A DNA stretch of 53,307 nt from 2-02-FULL-43-11-A sp964477065 (GCA_964477065.1 CAYZCU010000002.1:1-53307), one strand, 5' to 3'; shown: positions 32,157 to 42,014, numbered from the stretch's first letter. Program-made: numbers and translations. Notes: generated by a model not told the origin, from the letters alone.

Positions 32157-33671
32157 ATGGCCGATGAGCAAAAAACAAATGCCAGTCAATCTGAAAATAT
32201 CCCTATCTACAAGGCTGATCCAATAGATGAATCAGCAGATCATCCAGTTCCTTTTAAAACTGAAATTGTTCCTGAAAACATTCCTGAGGTAACTCCAGAG
32301 GAATTGACCCTGTCTGATCTTGGTGGGGGAGGCGATGCTACGGTCCCTGTCATTGATGATGCATCATTTGGCGGGCGAAGCGAGGTAAAAAAGTATCTTT
32401 TTCTCGGTCTGGGCGTCGTTGCTGCGATCATTATCTTTTTGCTTGTCTTTCTCTTTATTCGATCACTTTTTGGAGTGAAAAAAAGTGCTGGTGTCCTTGA
32501 ATATTGGGGGTTATGGGAAGAGAAAGCAGTGATGAAGCCAATTATTGATGAATATACACGCTTACACCCTGAAGTAACCATCAATTATGTTAAACAAGAT
32601 CCTCGAGATTATCGTGAAAAACTCTTGACTCGAGGGAAAGAAGGGCGAGGTCCTGATATATTCCGATTTCACAATACGTGGCTCCCAAGCATCATTGAGC
32701 TTGCAGCCCCACTTCCCCAGAGTGCGATGAGCTCAGCAGAATTTGAGAAAACATTTTATGAAGTTACAAAGGATGATCTGTATGCAAACAGTAGCTACTA
32801 TGGCATACCTTTGGGGATTGATGGGCTTGTCTTGGTTTACAATACGGATCTCTTTAAAAAAGTTGGCATATCATCGCCTCCGCAAACGTGGGATGATGTT
32901 TTGACAGATGCAGATGCCCTGCGAGTTGAAGACGTTGATAAAAACATCCTCACCTCAGGTATAGCTCTTGGTACTGCTGAAAATATAGAGCATTATTCTG
33001 ATATTTTTGCATGGATGCTCCTTCAAAATGGAGGTGATATTCGTCGTATGAGTGATCCTGAGGGCGTTGAGGTGTTGAAAAATTATCGTCAATTTGCAGA
33101 GCCACAGTTGAATTTTTGGAATGAGTCCATGCCCAACAGCATTTCAGCATTTGCTCAAGGGAAAGTTGCCATGATTATTGTTCCATCGTGGCAGATATTG
33201 GAAATTTTGTCCCAAAACCCTGATATTCACATGAAGGCAACAGTCCTTCCTGTTTTACCAGGGACACAGCAATTATCTCTGGCGACGTATTGGGTTGAGG
33301 GAGTTTCTAAGACAAGTAAGCACCAAGAAGAAGCATGGGCATTTCTTGTCTATCTCAGTAAAAAAGACACGATGACGAAACTTTATCAAGAGCAGGCCAA
33401 AGTCCGACCATTTGGTGTCGCGTACTCGCGTGTTGATTTGCGAGATACGCTTCTGACCCATCCGTATCTTGGTGCAGTCCTTGAACAAGCTCCGCACATG
33501 AAAAGCCTTCCTCTTGCGTCTCGAACCTATGATAATGGCATCAATGATGATAGTATTACGTATATACGTGATGCGATACATGCAACAATGAAAGGAATTT
33601 CATACCAGCAGGCTTTGCAAACTGCCTCACAGGGGGTGCAACAAGTATTAGAAAAGTATAAAATTGAGTAA
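32157..33671 (+). CDS. Membrane-anchored ABC-type solute-binding protein, family 1
   Basis: 504 residues. An acidic polar N-terminal region of about 78 residues comes before a single membrane segment (about 80-103), so the first part is cytoplasmic. The outer part is a family 1 extracellular binding protein (LEYWGLWEEKAVMKPIIDEY, then GPDIFRFHNTWLP, then WAFLVYLSKK). Such proteins bind sugars or oligosaccharides for ABC import, but no permease or ATPase gene is nearby and the lipoprotein anchor is replaced by a membrane helix. The stop and the next start overlap (TAATG). Confidence 0.85.
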   Translation: MADEQKTNASQSENIPIYKADPIDESADHPVPFKTEIVPENIPEVTPEELTLSDLGGGGDATVPVIDDASFGGRSEVKKYLFLGLGVVAAIIIFLLVFLFIRSLFGVKKSAGVLEYWGLWEEKAVMKPIIDEYTRLHPEVTINYVKQDPRDYREKLLTRGKEGRGPDIFRFHNTWLPSIIELAAPLPQSAMSSAEFEKTFYEVTKDDLYANSSYYGIPLGIDGLVLVYNTDLFKKVGISSPPQTWDDVLTDADALRVEDVDKNILTSGIALGTAENIEHYSDIFAWMLLQNGGDIRRMSDPEGVEVLKNYRQFAEPQLNFWNESMPNSISAFAQGKVAMIIVPSWQILEILSQNPDIHMKATVLPVLPGTQQLSLATYWVEGVSKTSKHQEEAWAFLVYLSKKDTMTKLYQEQAKVRPFGVAYSRVDLRDTLLTHPYLGAVLEQAPHMKSLPLASRTYDNGINDDSITYIRDAIHATMKGISYQQALQTASQGVQQVLEKYKIE

Positions 33672-35875
33672 TGGGATTATTTTCTGAAAAAAAAACTAAC
33701 CAGCTAGAATACATTGCAGTTTTTCTGCTTTGCCAGCAAGACGCTCGCGCATGGGTCTGTACGGTCAATGCATCTACTCGTCAGGTGGAGCTTATTGATG
33801 AAAAAAAATTCACCACAACGCCAACATGGGATAGTCTTGTCTATGACATTGATGAAATTTTGTTTGCTTTTGAAAAAGAGCATGACATCAAGCTACAAAA
33901 AGCGACATTCTTTGTCTATTCACATCTGATAGACACTCAATCAGGGGAATTGCAGGCACAGTACCTGGACGTATTGAAATCAGTTCTCGCTCAAAATGAA
34001 CTTGAGTCACTTGGGTACATCGAGTTAGAAGAAAGCCTTGCCCTAGCATTCGCAGAATTTGAACATACTCCATTGAACGCTGTTTTTGTCGAAGTAGACA
34101 TGTCATCTGTATTTATGTGTGTGTACAAAGGTGGTCGAAAGCTTTTTCACGAAACTCGATCGAAATCAGCAAGTGTCATCAATGATATTGAGGACATTAT
34201 CAAAAATATGCCTGCTCAGCTGTTGCTCCCAGCCCGTATTGTCATGTATGACACACCATCTGTTGAGCATGAATCGCATGCTCTTTTGATGCATCCATGG
34301 AATGATCCTCACTTCATTCAAATTCCTCAATTTGGTGTGGTGAAAGAGTCAGAGCTGAAAAGTGCCCTTGTGCATGGAGTCGCGCAGGAATTATTCGGGC
34401 AAAGTTCATCTCGTATTGTTTTGCCAGCTCAACAAGCTGAAGTGGTCGTTGATGATAAGCCCACCTCAAGCATTGCCCCACAATCGGTACAAGCACACGA
34501 AAATCTGATGGGATTTGTTATCGGAGCTGATGTGCGTACGGATACTGTAGCAGATCAGAAGCCATCGTACGTACCCGTGCAAGAACCATCAGTTGAATCA
34601 TCATACAGTGCTCCACAGAGTGAGTCTGATTATGGAGAAGCACCTGAATCGTTTGATCAAGATAAACTATCTCTGCGAGACCGATTGCTTGGTATACTCT
34701 CACGTATGAAATCAATGTTTGATATGCGTGGGCGACTCCCATCAGGGATACCCGTCAAGAAGCTGATCATACTTGCATGTGGGCTTATTCTCGTTTGTGG
34801 GAGTGTCTGGGGAGCCTTATACTATGCCCATTCAGCTAAAATAACTGTCATCTATGCTACTGAGCCGATTGAAGACACGATACAACTCGGAGATGAGGTT
34901 ACGCTTACTGAGCATAAAGAAACAATCTCATCTTCAGCAAAAGTCGCAACATCCGGGCAAGATGATGTTGGAGAAAAAGCAAAGGGCACGTGTGTCATAT
35001 ACAATGCTGATGACAAGGCAAAGACATTTGATAAAGGAGCGAAGCTCAAATCAGCCGATGGGCTTGTTTTTACGCTTGATAAAGCGGTCACTGTCGATGG
35101 TGCTAAAAAGACGGTCACGGATGATGAAAACATTTTGACTTCCACATCAAAAGCATCTGTAACAGTCACAGCTGAAGATATTGGTACAAAATACAATATT
35201 AAAAAGGAAACGAAGTTGAGTATTGAGGGATTTTCGGACACGACCTATTTTGCAAAATCAGAATCTGCCTTTACTGGCGGATCAAGTAAGCAGATTCAAA
35301 CTGTTGATAAGGCAGATTATGCAGCCCTTGATAAAAAGATTAAGGCTGATATCGATACCAAGAGCGCTGAAAAGTTGCGTGCTATTGCCGGAACAGGTGG
35401 TATTGTCAAGGATTTAACCGTTATTGATACGACAGGGCAAACGTACTCAAAAGAAATTGCTGAAGAAGCGAAGGAAGTATCATCTCAGGTCAAAGCAGAC
35501 GTTGTGTTTTACTCTCTGGATGACTCGCAGGTAAAAAAGCTTATTTTAGATAAGGTTCGTTCTCAAATCCCAGATGGGTATCTTCTTGCAACATCACAGG
35601 TAACATTTCGGGTAACGAAGGCAGTGCGTGATAAGAAATCGAAAAAGGTAACAATCTCGGTAGCAAGTAAAGCACTTCCTCAGCTTGAGATTGATAAAAA
35701 TAAAGTTATAGTTGCAGTGAAAGGGAAGGATATTGATTCGGCAGAAAAGGTTATACGAACAGATTTTAAAGCTGAGGGAATAGATGCAGTTATCACAACA
35801 CCTCTTCCATTCCTTCGATCACGCATACCGTACTTCTCAAAGCATATTAGTGTAGATCTCAAAGCACTCAACTAG
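33671..35875 (+). CDS. Membrane-spanning fusion: actin-like N-terminal part and baseplate-J-like outer part
   Basis: 734 residues. The N-terminal 1-250 region resembles PilM/actin-like ATPase folds (NAVFVEVDMSSVFMCVYKGG, about 136-155); this is a tentative structural guess. After a linker rich in Pro, Ser and acidic residues comes one membrane segment (about 363-383). The outer 390-734 region, with KGTCVIYNADDKAKTFDKGA and ALDKKIKADIDTKSAEK, resembles the CPR proteins named baseplate J/gp47. No other phage gene is near. The operon with a binding protein and a sortase points to a cell-surface assembly. Confidence 0.65.
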   Translation: MGLFSEKKTNQLEYIAVFLLCQQDARAWVCTVNASTRQVELIDEKKFTTTPTWDSLVYDIDEILFAFEKEHDIKLQKATFFVYSHLIDTQSGELQAQYLDVLKSVLAQNELESLGYIELEESLALAFAEFEHTPLNAVFVEVDMSSVFMCVYKGGRKLFHETRSKSASVINDIEDIIKNMPAQLLLPARIVMYDTPSVEHESHALLMHPWNDPHFIQIPQFGVVKESELKSALVHGVAQELFGQSSSRIVLPAQQAEVVVDDKPTSSIAPQSVQAHENLMGFVIGADVRTDTVADQKPSYVPVQEPSVESSYSAPQSESDYGEAPESFDQDKLSLRDRLLGILSRMKSMFDMRGRLPSGIPVKKLIILACGLILVCGSVWGALYYAHSAKITVIYATEPIEDTIQLGDEVTLTEHKETISSSAKVATSGQDDVGEKAKGTCVIYNADDKAKTFDKGAKLKSADGLVFTLDKAVTVDGAKKTVTDDENILTSTSKASVTVTAEDIGTKYNIKKETKLSIEGFSDTTYFAKSESAFTGGSSKQIQTVDKADYAALDKKIKADIDTKSAEKLRAIAGTGGIVKDLTVIDTTGQTYSKEIAEEAKEVSSQVKADVVFYSLDDSQVKKLILDKVRSQIPDGYLLATSQVTFRVTKAVRDKKSKKVTISVASKALPQLEIDKNKVIVAVKGKDIDSAEKVIRTDFKAEGIDAVITTPLPFLRSRIPYFSKHISVDLKALN

Positions 35876-35880
35876 TCTCA

Positions 35881-36630
35881 ATGGCATTATATAGTTACCA
35901 CAAAAAACCAACAGGTGCCACAAAGCATCTTTTGACGTATGTTTCATATACGACCATGACAATTGGGGCGCTGTTTCTCTTTTGGTCATTCTATCCTATA
36001 GTAGCATCAGAACTCTACAGTACTTTTTTTATTCAAAATGATGTTGTTGCCCCAATACCAGGCTCTTTTGAATCTACAACCGTTGAAAAGGCCCGCTCGA
36101 TTAAAAACGGTGATGAGGCATACTCAACAAATCTTGTTGACTATACACAAGCCTCATCGTGGTTCACGAATGCGCCTTCCCAGAACATCAATGCCTATAG
36201 CAGTGATATCAAAGAATATACACTTTCCATCCCAAAGCTCAACATCGACAATGTACGTGTTGTCGTGGGTGGCGATAATTTGCTTGAAGGACTTATCCAA
36301 TATCTACCTGAAAACCCACCCGGAATAGAGGGAACAGTCAATATATTCGGGCATTCAACCCATCCTTCTCTGTACAAAAAAAAAGAATACCAGTCGAATT
36401 TTACCTTCATTCCCTCCTTGGAGGTAGGGGATATATTTTATGTCACTGTTGATTCAGTCCGCTATACCTATGAAATATATGATCGCGTGGTGATAAAACC
36501 ATCAGATATTGGGGCCTTGCAACCGAAATATGATAATTCTTATGTCAATCTGTACACATGTGTCCCTGTGGGCACATTTAACAGCCGTCTTCAGATAAAA
36601 GCTCGCCTGAAAGAGATTCCTGCTCTCTAG
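35881..36630 (+). CDS. Sortase
   Basis: Cysteine transpeptidase that attaches proteins to the cell surface. 249 residues with one N-terminal membrane segment (about 19-43). The catalytic triad is visible: His158 (FGHSTH), Cys227 (YTCVPVGT) and Arg236 (NSRLQI). The class is not clear, with a class D/E-like look. It starts 5 nt after the baseplate-J-like gene. No LPxTG-type substrate was seen in the window, so its target is unknown. Confidence 0.9.
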   Translation: MALYSYHKKPTGATKHLLTYVSYTTMTIGALFLFWSFYPIVASELYSTFFIQNDVVAPIPGSFESTTVEKARSIKNGDEAYSTNLVDYTQASSWFTNAPSQNINAYSSDIKEYTLSIPKLNIDNVRVVVGGDNLLEGLIQYLPENPPGIEGTVNIFGHSTHPSLYKKKEYQSNFTFIPSLEVGDIFYVTVDSVRYTYEIYDRVVIKPSDIGALQPKYDNSYVNLYTCVPVGTFNSRLQIKARLKEIPAL

Positions 36631-36663
36631 TTCAATTCGCATACTTAGGCCTATAAAATGTGA

Positions 36664-36669
36664 TATAAT
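36664..36669 (+). promoter_or_regulatory. Extended -10 (TGA-TATAAT) of the first PBP1A gene
   Basis: Perfect TATAAT ending 5 nt before the ATG at 36675. Confidence 0.55.
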
Positions 36670-36674
36670 TTGTG

Positions 36675-38963
36675 ATGCGTATGCCCAAAAGAAAAGCCCA
36701 CGAGCATCAAACGGCCTTAGATGTGCTTTTTGCCCCATTATATAGGCTTATTTTCATATGTGTAGTCGTTATCATATTTATCGGTGATATAGTTTTAGCT
36801 ATACTTACTGGGCTCTTCACGGCATTTGACTTCTTAGTTGTATCAAGTGTCAAAACACCAGGCTTCCTTGTCTCCAGGAGTAGTGCTTTTGCCAAAAAAA
36901 TTGTGAATAAGCTCCATATTTCTGTACCTCGGGCTCTTACACCAACCAAAAATAAACCATCACATCACTATAGTGTCAAAATTCGATACTTTCTGTATGG
37001 AATACTCACGGGACTTATTGGCATTGCACTCTATCAGAGTTATCTGTTTGTGACGTCCTTACCAAACCCTCGGCTTATTGGATCAGTGAACTTTTCAGTC
37101 TCAACACAAATATTTGATCGTCATGGTGCGCTTTTGTATGACCTGTATCGAGATCAGGATCGTACACCAGTCAAAATTGATAGTTTACCTGAGGATATTA
37201 TTCATGCGACACTTTCGATTGAGGATAGAAATTTTTACAATCACAATGGTATATCACTTGTGGGAGGAGTTCTGCGAGCGATGAAGGATACATATAAAAC
37301 GGGTGATTTACAGGGGGGTTCAACGATTACTCAGCAATTAGTCAAAACCTCATTGCTATCCCCAGAGCGTACCTTTGAGCGAAAGGTCAAGGAAGTCATC
37401 TTGGCCATTTGGACTGAACGCATCTACACAAAGAAGCAGATTTTAGAAATGTATCTCAATCAGGTTGCTTATGGCGGAACTGCCTATGGGATTGAAGAGG
37501 CATCACGAACGTACTTTGATAAATCTGCACAGGAGTTGACGTTATCAGAGTCAGCCCTGCTTGCCGGACTGACACGAGCACCATCATCCTATTCACCATA
37601 TGTCAATCCACAACTTGCTATTCAACGAAGAAATGAGGTATTGCAAAGTATGTACGAGACTGGATACATTTCCAAAACAGAATACGACACGGAGGTTCGT
37701 CGAGCACTCAAGATTCAGCCTCCCAAAAACTTTATTCGCGCGCCACATTTTGTCTTTTATGTCAAGTCATTGCTTGAAAAGAAATATGGTATTCGACGTG
37801 TCGAAGAGGGCGGATTGCGCGTTGTGACAACGCTGGATATCACGATGCAAGACGAGATAGAAAAGATTCTCAAAGAAGAAGTGGCGAAAGTCGCATCACT
37901 GAATGTCAGCAACGGGGCTGTCCTTGTCACATCTCCAAGTACGGGGGAAATCTTGGCAATGGTTGGATCGAAAAATTATTATGAAGATCCGTATGGAGCG
38001 TTTAATGTAGCAACTGCACGAAGACAGCCTGGATCATCTATCAAGCCTCTTGTGTATGCACTCGCGCTGGAAAAAGGTATACTCACAGCTTCAACACCCA
38101 TCCTCGATGCGCCAATTGCCTATGTAACTGCAGGTGCTCCTCGCTATGTTCCCGTCAATTATGATGGGCAGTTTCACGGGAATGTCCCGATGCGCTTTGC
38201 ACTTGCCAACTCATACAACATTCCAGCTGTGAAAACGCTTGAAATGGTTGGCGTCCGTCCTTTTATTGATTTTGCACAATCTATGGGAATCACGACGTGG
38301 GATACACCAACACGATATGGCCTTTCACTGGCTCTTGGTGGAGCAGAAGTCAAAATGGTTGACATGGCAGAAGCATATGGTGTCTTTGCCAATTATGGTT
38401 CACGCGTGGATCTTAACCCATTGCTGAAGGTTGAAGATTATCGAGGAAATGTTCTTGAAGAATTTCATGTAACTCGAACAGACAATATCATCTCACCCAA
38501 GACTGCGTTTATCATGTCTGATATTCTTTCAGACAATAATGCACGCAAGTTTGCCTTTGGACTTCAATCAGATCTCAATATCCCTGGCTATAAAGTAGCA
38601 GTCAAGACTGGAACGACCAACAGTAAACGTGATAACTGGACACATGGGTACACCCGAAAGTTTTTTGTCGGCGTCTGGGTCGGCAACAACAACAACACGC
38701 CTATGAATCCACAGCTGACGTCGGGTGTGACTGGCGCATCACCGATTTGGAAGCGTGTCATGACGTATGTTTTGGATAAAAATATCCCTGTAACGGGAGA
38801 TGTCCAACCGCCCACAGAATTCAGTTTGCCTGAAGGTATTGCTTCACGATCGTGTTATGGTGGTGTGATCGAATACTACATGGATGCAGAGCAAGCCTCT
38901 AAGGCCTGTCCCCAAGGCCAGTTTGGACTAACGCCAACTCCTGCACCGCAAATCAATCTATAA
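36675..38963 (+). CDS. Class A penicillin-binding protein (first copy)
   Basis: Bifunctional peptidoglycan synthase. About 762 residues. Hydrophobic N-terminal segments (about 20-50 and 108-128) anchor it. The GT51 glycosyltransferase has the catalytic Glu in SIEDRNFYNH, then GGSTITQQLVK. The transpeptidase has SSIK at about 454-457, SYN in ANSYNIPAV and KTGT near 636. GTG at 36672 is also possible, but ATG at 36675 fits the -10 spacing rule. A paralogue lies beyond alaS. Its end overlaps the convergent gene by 6 nt. Confidence 0.93.
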   Translation: MRMPKRKAHEHQTALDVLFAPLYRLIFICVVVIIFIGDIVLAILTGLFTAFDFLVVSSVKTPGFLVSRSSAFAKKIVNKLHISVPRALTPTKNKPSHHYSVKIRYFLYGILTGLIGIALYQSYLFVTSLPNPRLIGSVNFSVSTQIFDRHGALLYDLYRDQDRTPVKIDSLPEDIIHATLSIEDRNFYNHNGISLVGGVLRAMKDTYKTGDLQGGSTITQQLVKTSLLSPERTFERKVKEVILAIWTERIYTKKQILEMYLNQVAYGGTAYGIEEASRTYFDKSAQELTLSESALLAGLTRAPSSYSPYVNPQLAIQRRNEVLQSMYETGYISKTEYDTEVRRALKIQPPKNFIRAPHFVFYVKSLLEKKYGIRRVEEGGLRVVTTLDITMQDEIEKILKEEVAKVASLNVSNGAVLVTSPSTGEILAMVGSKNYYEDPYGAFNVATARRQPGSSIKPLVYALALEKGILTASTPILDAPIAYVTAGAPRYVPVNYDGQFHGNVPMRFALANSYNIPAVKTLEMVGVRPFIDFAQSMGITTWDTPTRYGLSLALGGAEVKMVDMAEAYGVFANYGSRVDLNPLLKVEDYRGNVLEEFHVTRTDNIISPKTAFIMSDILSDNNARKFAFGLQSDLNIPGYKVAVKTGTTNSKRDNWTHGYTRKFFVGVWVGNNNNTPMNPQLTSGVTGASPIWKRVMTYVLDKNIPVTGDVQPPTEFSLPEGIASRSCYGGVIEYYMDAEQASKACPQGQFGLTPTPAPQINL

Positions 38964-39689
38964 CTGTGTGAAGTATTCTTGGGGGATGATAAGTGTTCGA
39001 AGTGTCTCCACCGTCTTGGCATCTTTAGCGGGTTTGATAATCACTGCATGGATGTTGTCACCAATCTGGAATTTACTAAAGCCAGATTTTTCAAGAGCAA
39101 GTGTTTTAGAATTCATCAAAACTTGTTTTGTCGTGTTTTCGATATCAAGCGTGTACGTATCTTTATCAAGTGTCAGCACATCGATCGTAAATGCGTCTTT
39201 ATTGATGGCGGTAATATGTCCTTGCAGGACCGTGTACTGTGTTTGCTTATAAATACGATTTGCAGAAACTTGATTTTCAATGACTGGTCCAGAGACGATA
39301 ACATAATCATCTTTTTCAAGATCAGAAGCTGATAGTTCTTCTTGGTCCTCAAGTGATGCTGTCAGTATAGAGGTAACGGTATCATCAAGAGTCACTGTAT
39401 ATTCGACATCCGACTCTGTTTTAAGCGTGATCGTTGACTTTTGTATTTTAGTAATAGTTCCTTTAATAATCTTTTTAGTTTTTTTATTCATCTGTTCAAC
39501 TTTATTTTCAATTTTTTCTTTGAGGGATTGGACTGTTTTGTTTAAAGTGGTGTCGTCAGTAGAAGTTGGTTCTGCAGATGGTGTCGCTTCTTGTGTTGGC
39601 GTGGGGGTTGTCAAAGCCTGGATTGGAGATGTGAAAAAACCTGCCATGACTAACATGAAGCTTAAGGTAATAAGTGATTTTTGTATCAT
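38958..39689 (-). CDS. Secreted protein with DUF5666-like repeats
   Basis: 243 residues with a signal peptide (cleavage likely after IQA, about residue 25) and a Thr/Pro/Glu-rich linker. Two or three beta-rich repeats follow (KGTITKIQKSTITLKTESDV, GHITAINKDAFTIDVLTLD) that resemble DUF5666-type domains. The function is unknown. It overlaps the upstream gene by ATGA (39686-39689), so the two form one translation-coupled unit. Confidence 0.7.
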   Translation of the reverse strand: MIQKSLITLSFMLVMAGFFTSPIQALTTPTPTQEATPSAEPTSTDDTTLNKTVQSLKEKIENKVEQMNKKTKKIIKGTITKIQKSTITLKTESDVEYTVTLDDTVTSILTASLEDQEELSASDLEKDDYVIVSGPVIENQVSANRIYKQTQYTVLQGHITAINKDAFTIDVLTLDKDTYTLDIENTTKQVLMNSKTLALEKSGFSKFQIGDNIHAVIIKPAKDAKTVETLRTLIIPQEYFTQL

Positions 39690-40102
39690 TTTTCAGGGAT
39701 ATAATGGACAACAAGTGTTCGACTATCAATAGTTTTATCTTTATAGGAGGTAAGCCGAATAATATTTTCACCAGGTAGTATGTCGACATCAACACTGAAT
39801 GTTTTCCCTTTTGATTTTTCGACATGTTCAGCTGTTTCAGACTGGATGACAAGCAACGCTCCTGCCTGAGCAGATCCCTTGAGTGTGATCGTCGATGAGT
39901 CTGAGATAGACTCATTTTCTGGTGACGTTATCAGAAGGGGTGCGATTTCTTGTGTGACGATTGAGACTGTTGGGGTAATACTTCCCTGAAGGACATCGGA
40001 TGAATTTCGTTGTGCTTGCTTGGATTGCCACATGACAAGGGCACCAATGCTCACACCAGCAAGTATCCCAAGAATAATTGCTATACTTGTTTCTTTTTTC
40101 AT
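39686..40102 (-). CDS. Membrane-anchored protein with Ig-like domain
   Basis: From the ATG at 40102 it has 138 residues: one membrane segment (about 6-25) and a C-terminal beta domain (SPENESISDSSTITLKGSAQ, DILPGENIIRLTSYKDK) like bacterial Ig or glucodextranase-type modules. The start was chosen because the anchor then begins MKKETS and a promoter lies close upstream. It is a likely partner of the downstream secreted gene. Function unknown. Confidence 0.65.
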   Translation of the reverse strand: MKKETSIAIILGILAGVSIGALVMWQSKQAQRNSSDVLQGSITPTVSIVTQEIAPLLITSPENESISDSSTITLKGSAQAGALLVIQSETAEHVEKSKGKTFSVDVDILPGENIIRLTSYKDKTIDSRTLVVHYIPEK

Positions 40103-40115
40103 ACTGAGTGTGTAA

Positions 40116-40144
40116 ATCTTACGCAATGCGAGCTGAAAAGTCAA
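40116..40144 (-). promoter_or_regulatory. Promoter for the two minus-strand secreted-protein genes
   Basis: Minus strand: TTGACT (40139-40144), a 17-bp spacer and TAAGAT (40116-40121). Start about 7 nt before the ATG at 40102. Confidence 0.5.
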
Positions 40145-40183
40145 ATAGACATCAGTTTGTGATCTGATAGGGGGTTAATTTGA

Positions 40184-40189
40184 TATACT
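40184..40189 (+). promoter_or_regulatory. Extended -10 (TGA-TATACT) of alaS
   Basis: TATACT with upstream TGA, exactly 6 nt before the ATG at 40196. Confidence 0.6.
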
Positions 40190-40195
40190 ACTGGC

Positions 40196-41980
40196 ATGAC
40201 ACATAACGAGTTACGCCAGGCATATATCACGTTTTTTCAGGAAAGGGGACATGTCTCAATTGAACCAGCTTCGCTGGTGCTTCAAAACGATGCCACAACA
40301 CTTTTTACGAGTTCAGGCATGCAACCGCTCGTCCCCTATTTGGCGGGTACACAGCGTCATGCTAGTGGAAATCGACTTGTTGATGTTCAGCCATGTATCC
40401 GAACACAAGATATCGATGACGTTGGAGACAATCGACATACGACGTTCTTTGAGATGTTGGGAAATTGGTCTCTTGGAGATTATTTCAAAAAGGAGCAAAT
40501 AACATGGAAATGGGAGTTTCTGACGAAAATTGTTGGCTTAGCCCCTGAAAAATTGTATGTAACAGTCTTTGAAGGTGATGACCTTGTCCAGCGTGACGAA
40601 GAATCTGCTCAGATCTGGCGTGACCTTGGAATCGCTGATGATCATATTTATTATTATGGGGTCAAAAGTAATTGGTGGTCTCGCTCGGGCACTCCTGAAA
40701 AGATGCCAACTGGTGAAATTGGTGGCCCTGATAGTGAAATATTTTATGATTTTGGCAATGGACCGCATACTGGGCCTGATTCAGATGAAAAGCGATTCTT
40801 GGAGATCGGGAACTCGGTGTTTATGCAATATATGAAAAATGCAGATGGATCCCTGAGCATGTTGCCACAAAAAAATGTTGATTTTGGAGGAGGACTTGAG
40901 CGTATTCTTGCTGCTCAACAGGGCAATCCTGATATTTTCCTCACAGATCTGTTTACTCCTGTGATGAAAACTCTTGAAGAGGTAACCCACACAAAGTATG
41001 CTGATCATTCGTACGATCTGCGCATCATCGTAGATCACATGCGTGCCTCTCTTTTCTTGATACATGATGGGGTACAACCCTCTAACAAGGAGCATGGATA
41101 TATTCTCCGTCGGTTGCTACGACGGGCGGGTATGCGTATGCATGCCCTGACGGGTGGTGTCGAGGGGCTCTCATTGCTGAAGATGTGTGTCAAACCTCTC
41201 ATCCAGACCTATGATGGCATCTACTTTGACGCGACGGAAAATGCTGTGATTGAAGCCTGTATTGACGCTGAAATGAAACGATTTAGCGCAACATTCGAAA
41301 AAGGGCTGGCGATGATTCGCAAACAGTCCACAATAAACGGTAAGACTGCCTTTGATCTGTTTCAATCGTATGGCTTTCCCGTCGAGTTAACTGCTGAAAT
41401 TGCAGAGTCCCAGGGCATGTCCCTTGATATGCATGAATATGAAGCTGAAAAAGAAAAGCATCGTCAATTGTCTCAGACATCCTCTGCAGGAAAGTTTAAA
41501 GGGGGACTTGCAGATGCATCAGATCAAGTTGTGCGATTTCATACAGCGACGCACCTCTTGCACCAGGCATTGCGGGATGTATGTGGTGCAAGTATCCGTC
41601 AGGAGGGGTCAAATATCACGCAGGAGCGATTGCGATTTGATGTCTTCTGTGACCATGTCATCTCACCTGAAGATGTGCAGACTGTTGAAAAAATTATGAA
41701 TGAAAAAATCAAAGAAGACCTGCCTGTGTATCAACGCACTATGGATCGTCAGCATGCAGATCAGCTAGGGGCTCAGTCTTTTTTTAAAGAAAAAGATGGT
41801 GATACAGTCAGCGTGTATGCTATTGGAGGAACTGAAGATGATATGACAGGGGCATACTCGCTTGAGTTTTGTGGAGGACCACATGTCATGCGAACAGGAG
41901 AAATTGGGCCAATCGCTATCCAAAAGTTCCAAAAAATTGGAGCTCAGCTTACGAGGTTTTATGTCATCTCAGCTTCATAG
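40196..41980 (+). CDS. alaS: Alanyl-tRNA synthetase, short form
   Basis: Charges tRNA-Ala. 594 residues; typical bacterial enzymes have about 870. The catalytic domain (1-240) has TSSGMQPLVPYL and NVDFGGGLERI. The tRNA-recognition region and editing domain follow, with zinc ligands in HTATHLLHQAL and CGGPHV, so mischarged Ser or Gly can probably still be cleared. The C-terminal DHHA1/C-Ala domain is absent; the protein ends soon after the editing domain. The reading frame is intact, so this is a natural short form. Confidence 0.94.
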   Translation: MTHNELRQAYITFFQERGHVSIEPASLVLQNDATTLFTSSGMQPLVPYLAGTQRHASGNRLVDVQPCIRTQDIDDVGDNRHTTFFEMLGNWSLGDYFKKEQITWKWEFLTKIVGLAPEKLYVTVFEGDDLVQRDEESAQIWRDLGIADDHIYYYGVKSNWWSRSGTPEKMPTGEIGGPDSEIFYDFGNGPHTGPDSDEKRFLEIGNSVFMQYMKNADGSLSMLPQKNVDFGGGLERILAAQQGNPDIFLTDLFTPVMKTLEEVTHTKYADHSYDLRIIVDHMRASLFLIHDGVQPSNKEHGYILRRLLRRAGMRMHALTGGVEGLSLLKMCVKPLIQTYDGIYFDATENAVIEACIDAEMKRFSATFEKGLAMIRKQSTINGKTAFDLFQSYGFPVELTAEIAESQGMSLDMHEYEAEKEKHRQLSQTSSAGKFKGGLADASDQVVRFHTATHLLHQALRDVCGASIRQEGSNITQERLRFDVFCDHVISPEDVQTVEKIMNEKIKEDLPVYQRTMDRQHADQLGAQSFFKEKDGDTVSVYAIGGTEDDMTGAYSLEFCGGPHVMRTGEIGPIAIQKFQKIGAQLTRFYVISAS

Positions 41981-42014
41981 ATAGCCACATTTGTAAAGTA
42001 TCGAGTGAATTTGA

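Noticed and set aside
33671..35875. Prophage, suggested by the baseplate-J-like domain
   Set aside because: No capsid, terminase, tail, integrase or other phage gene is nearby; the protein has a membrane helix and matches a family common in CPR genomes.
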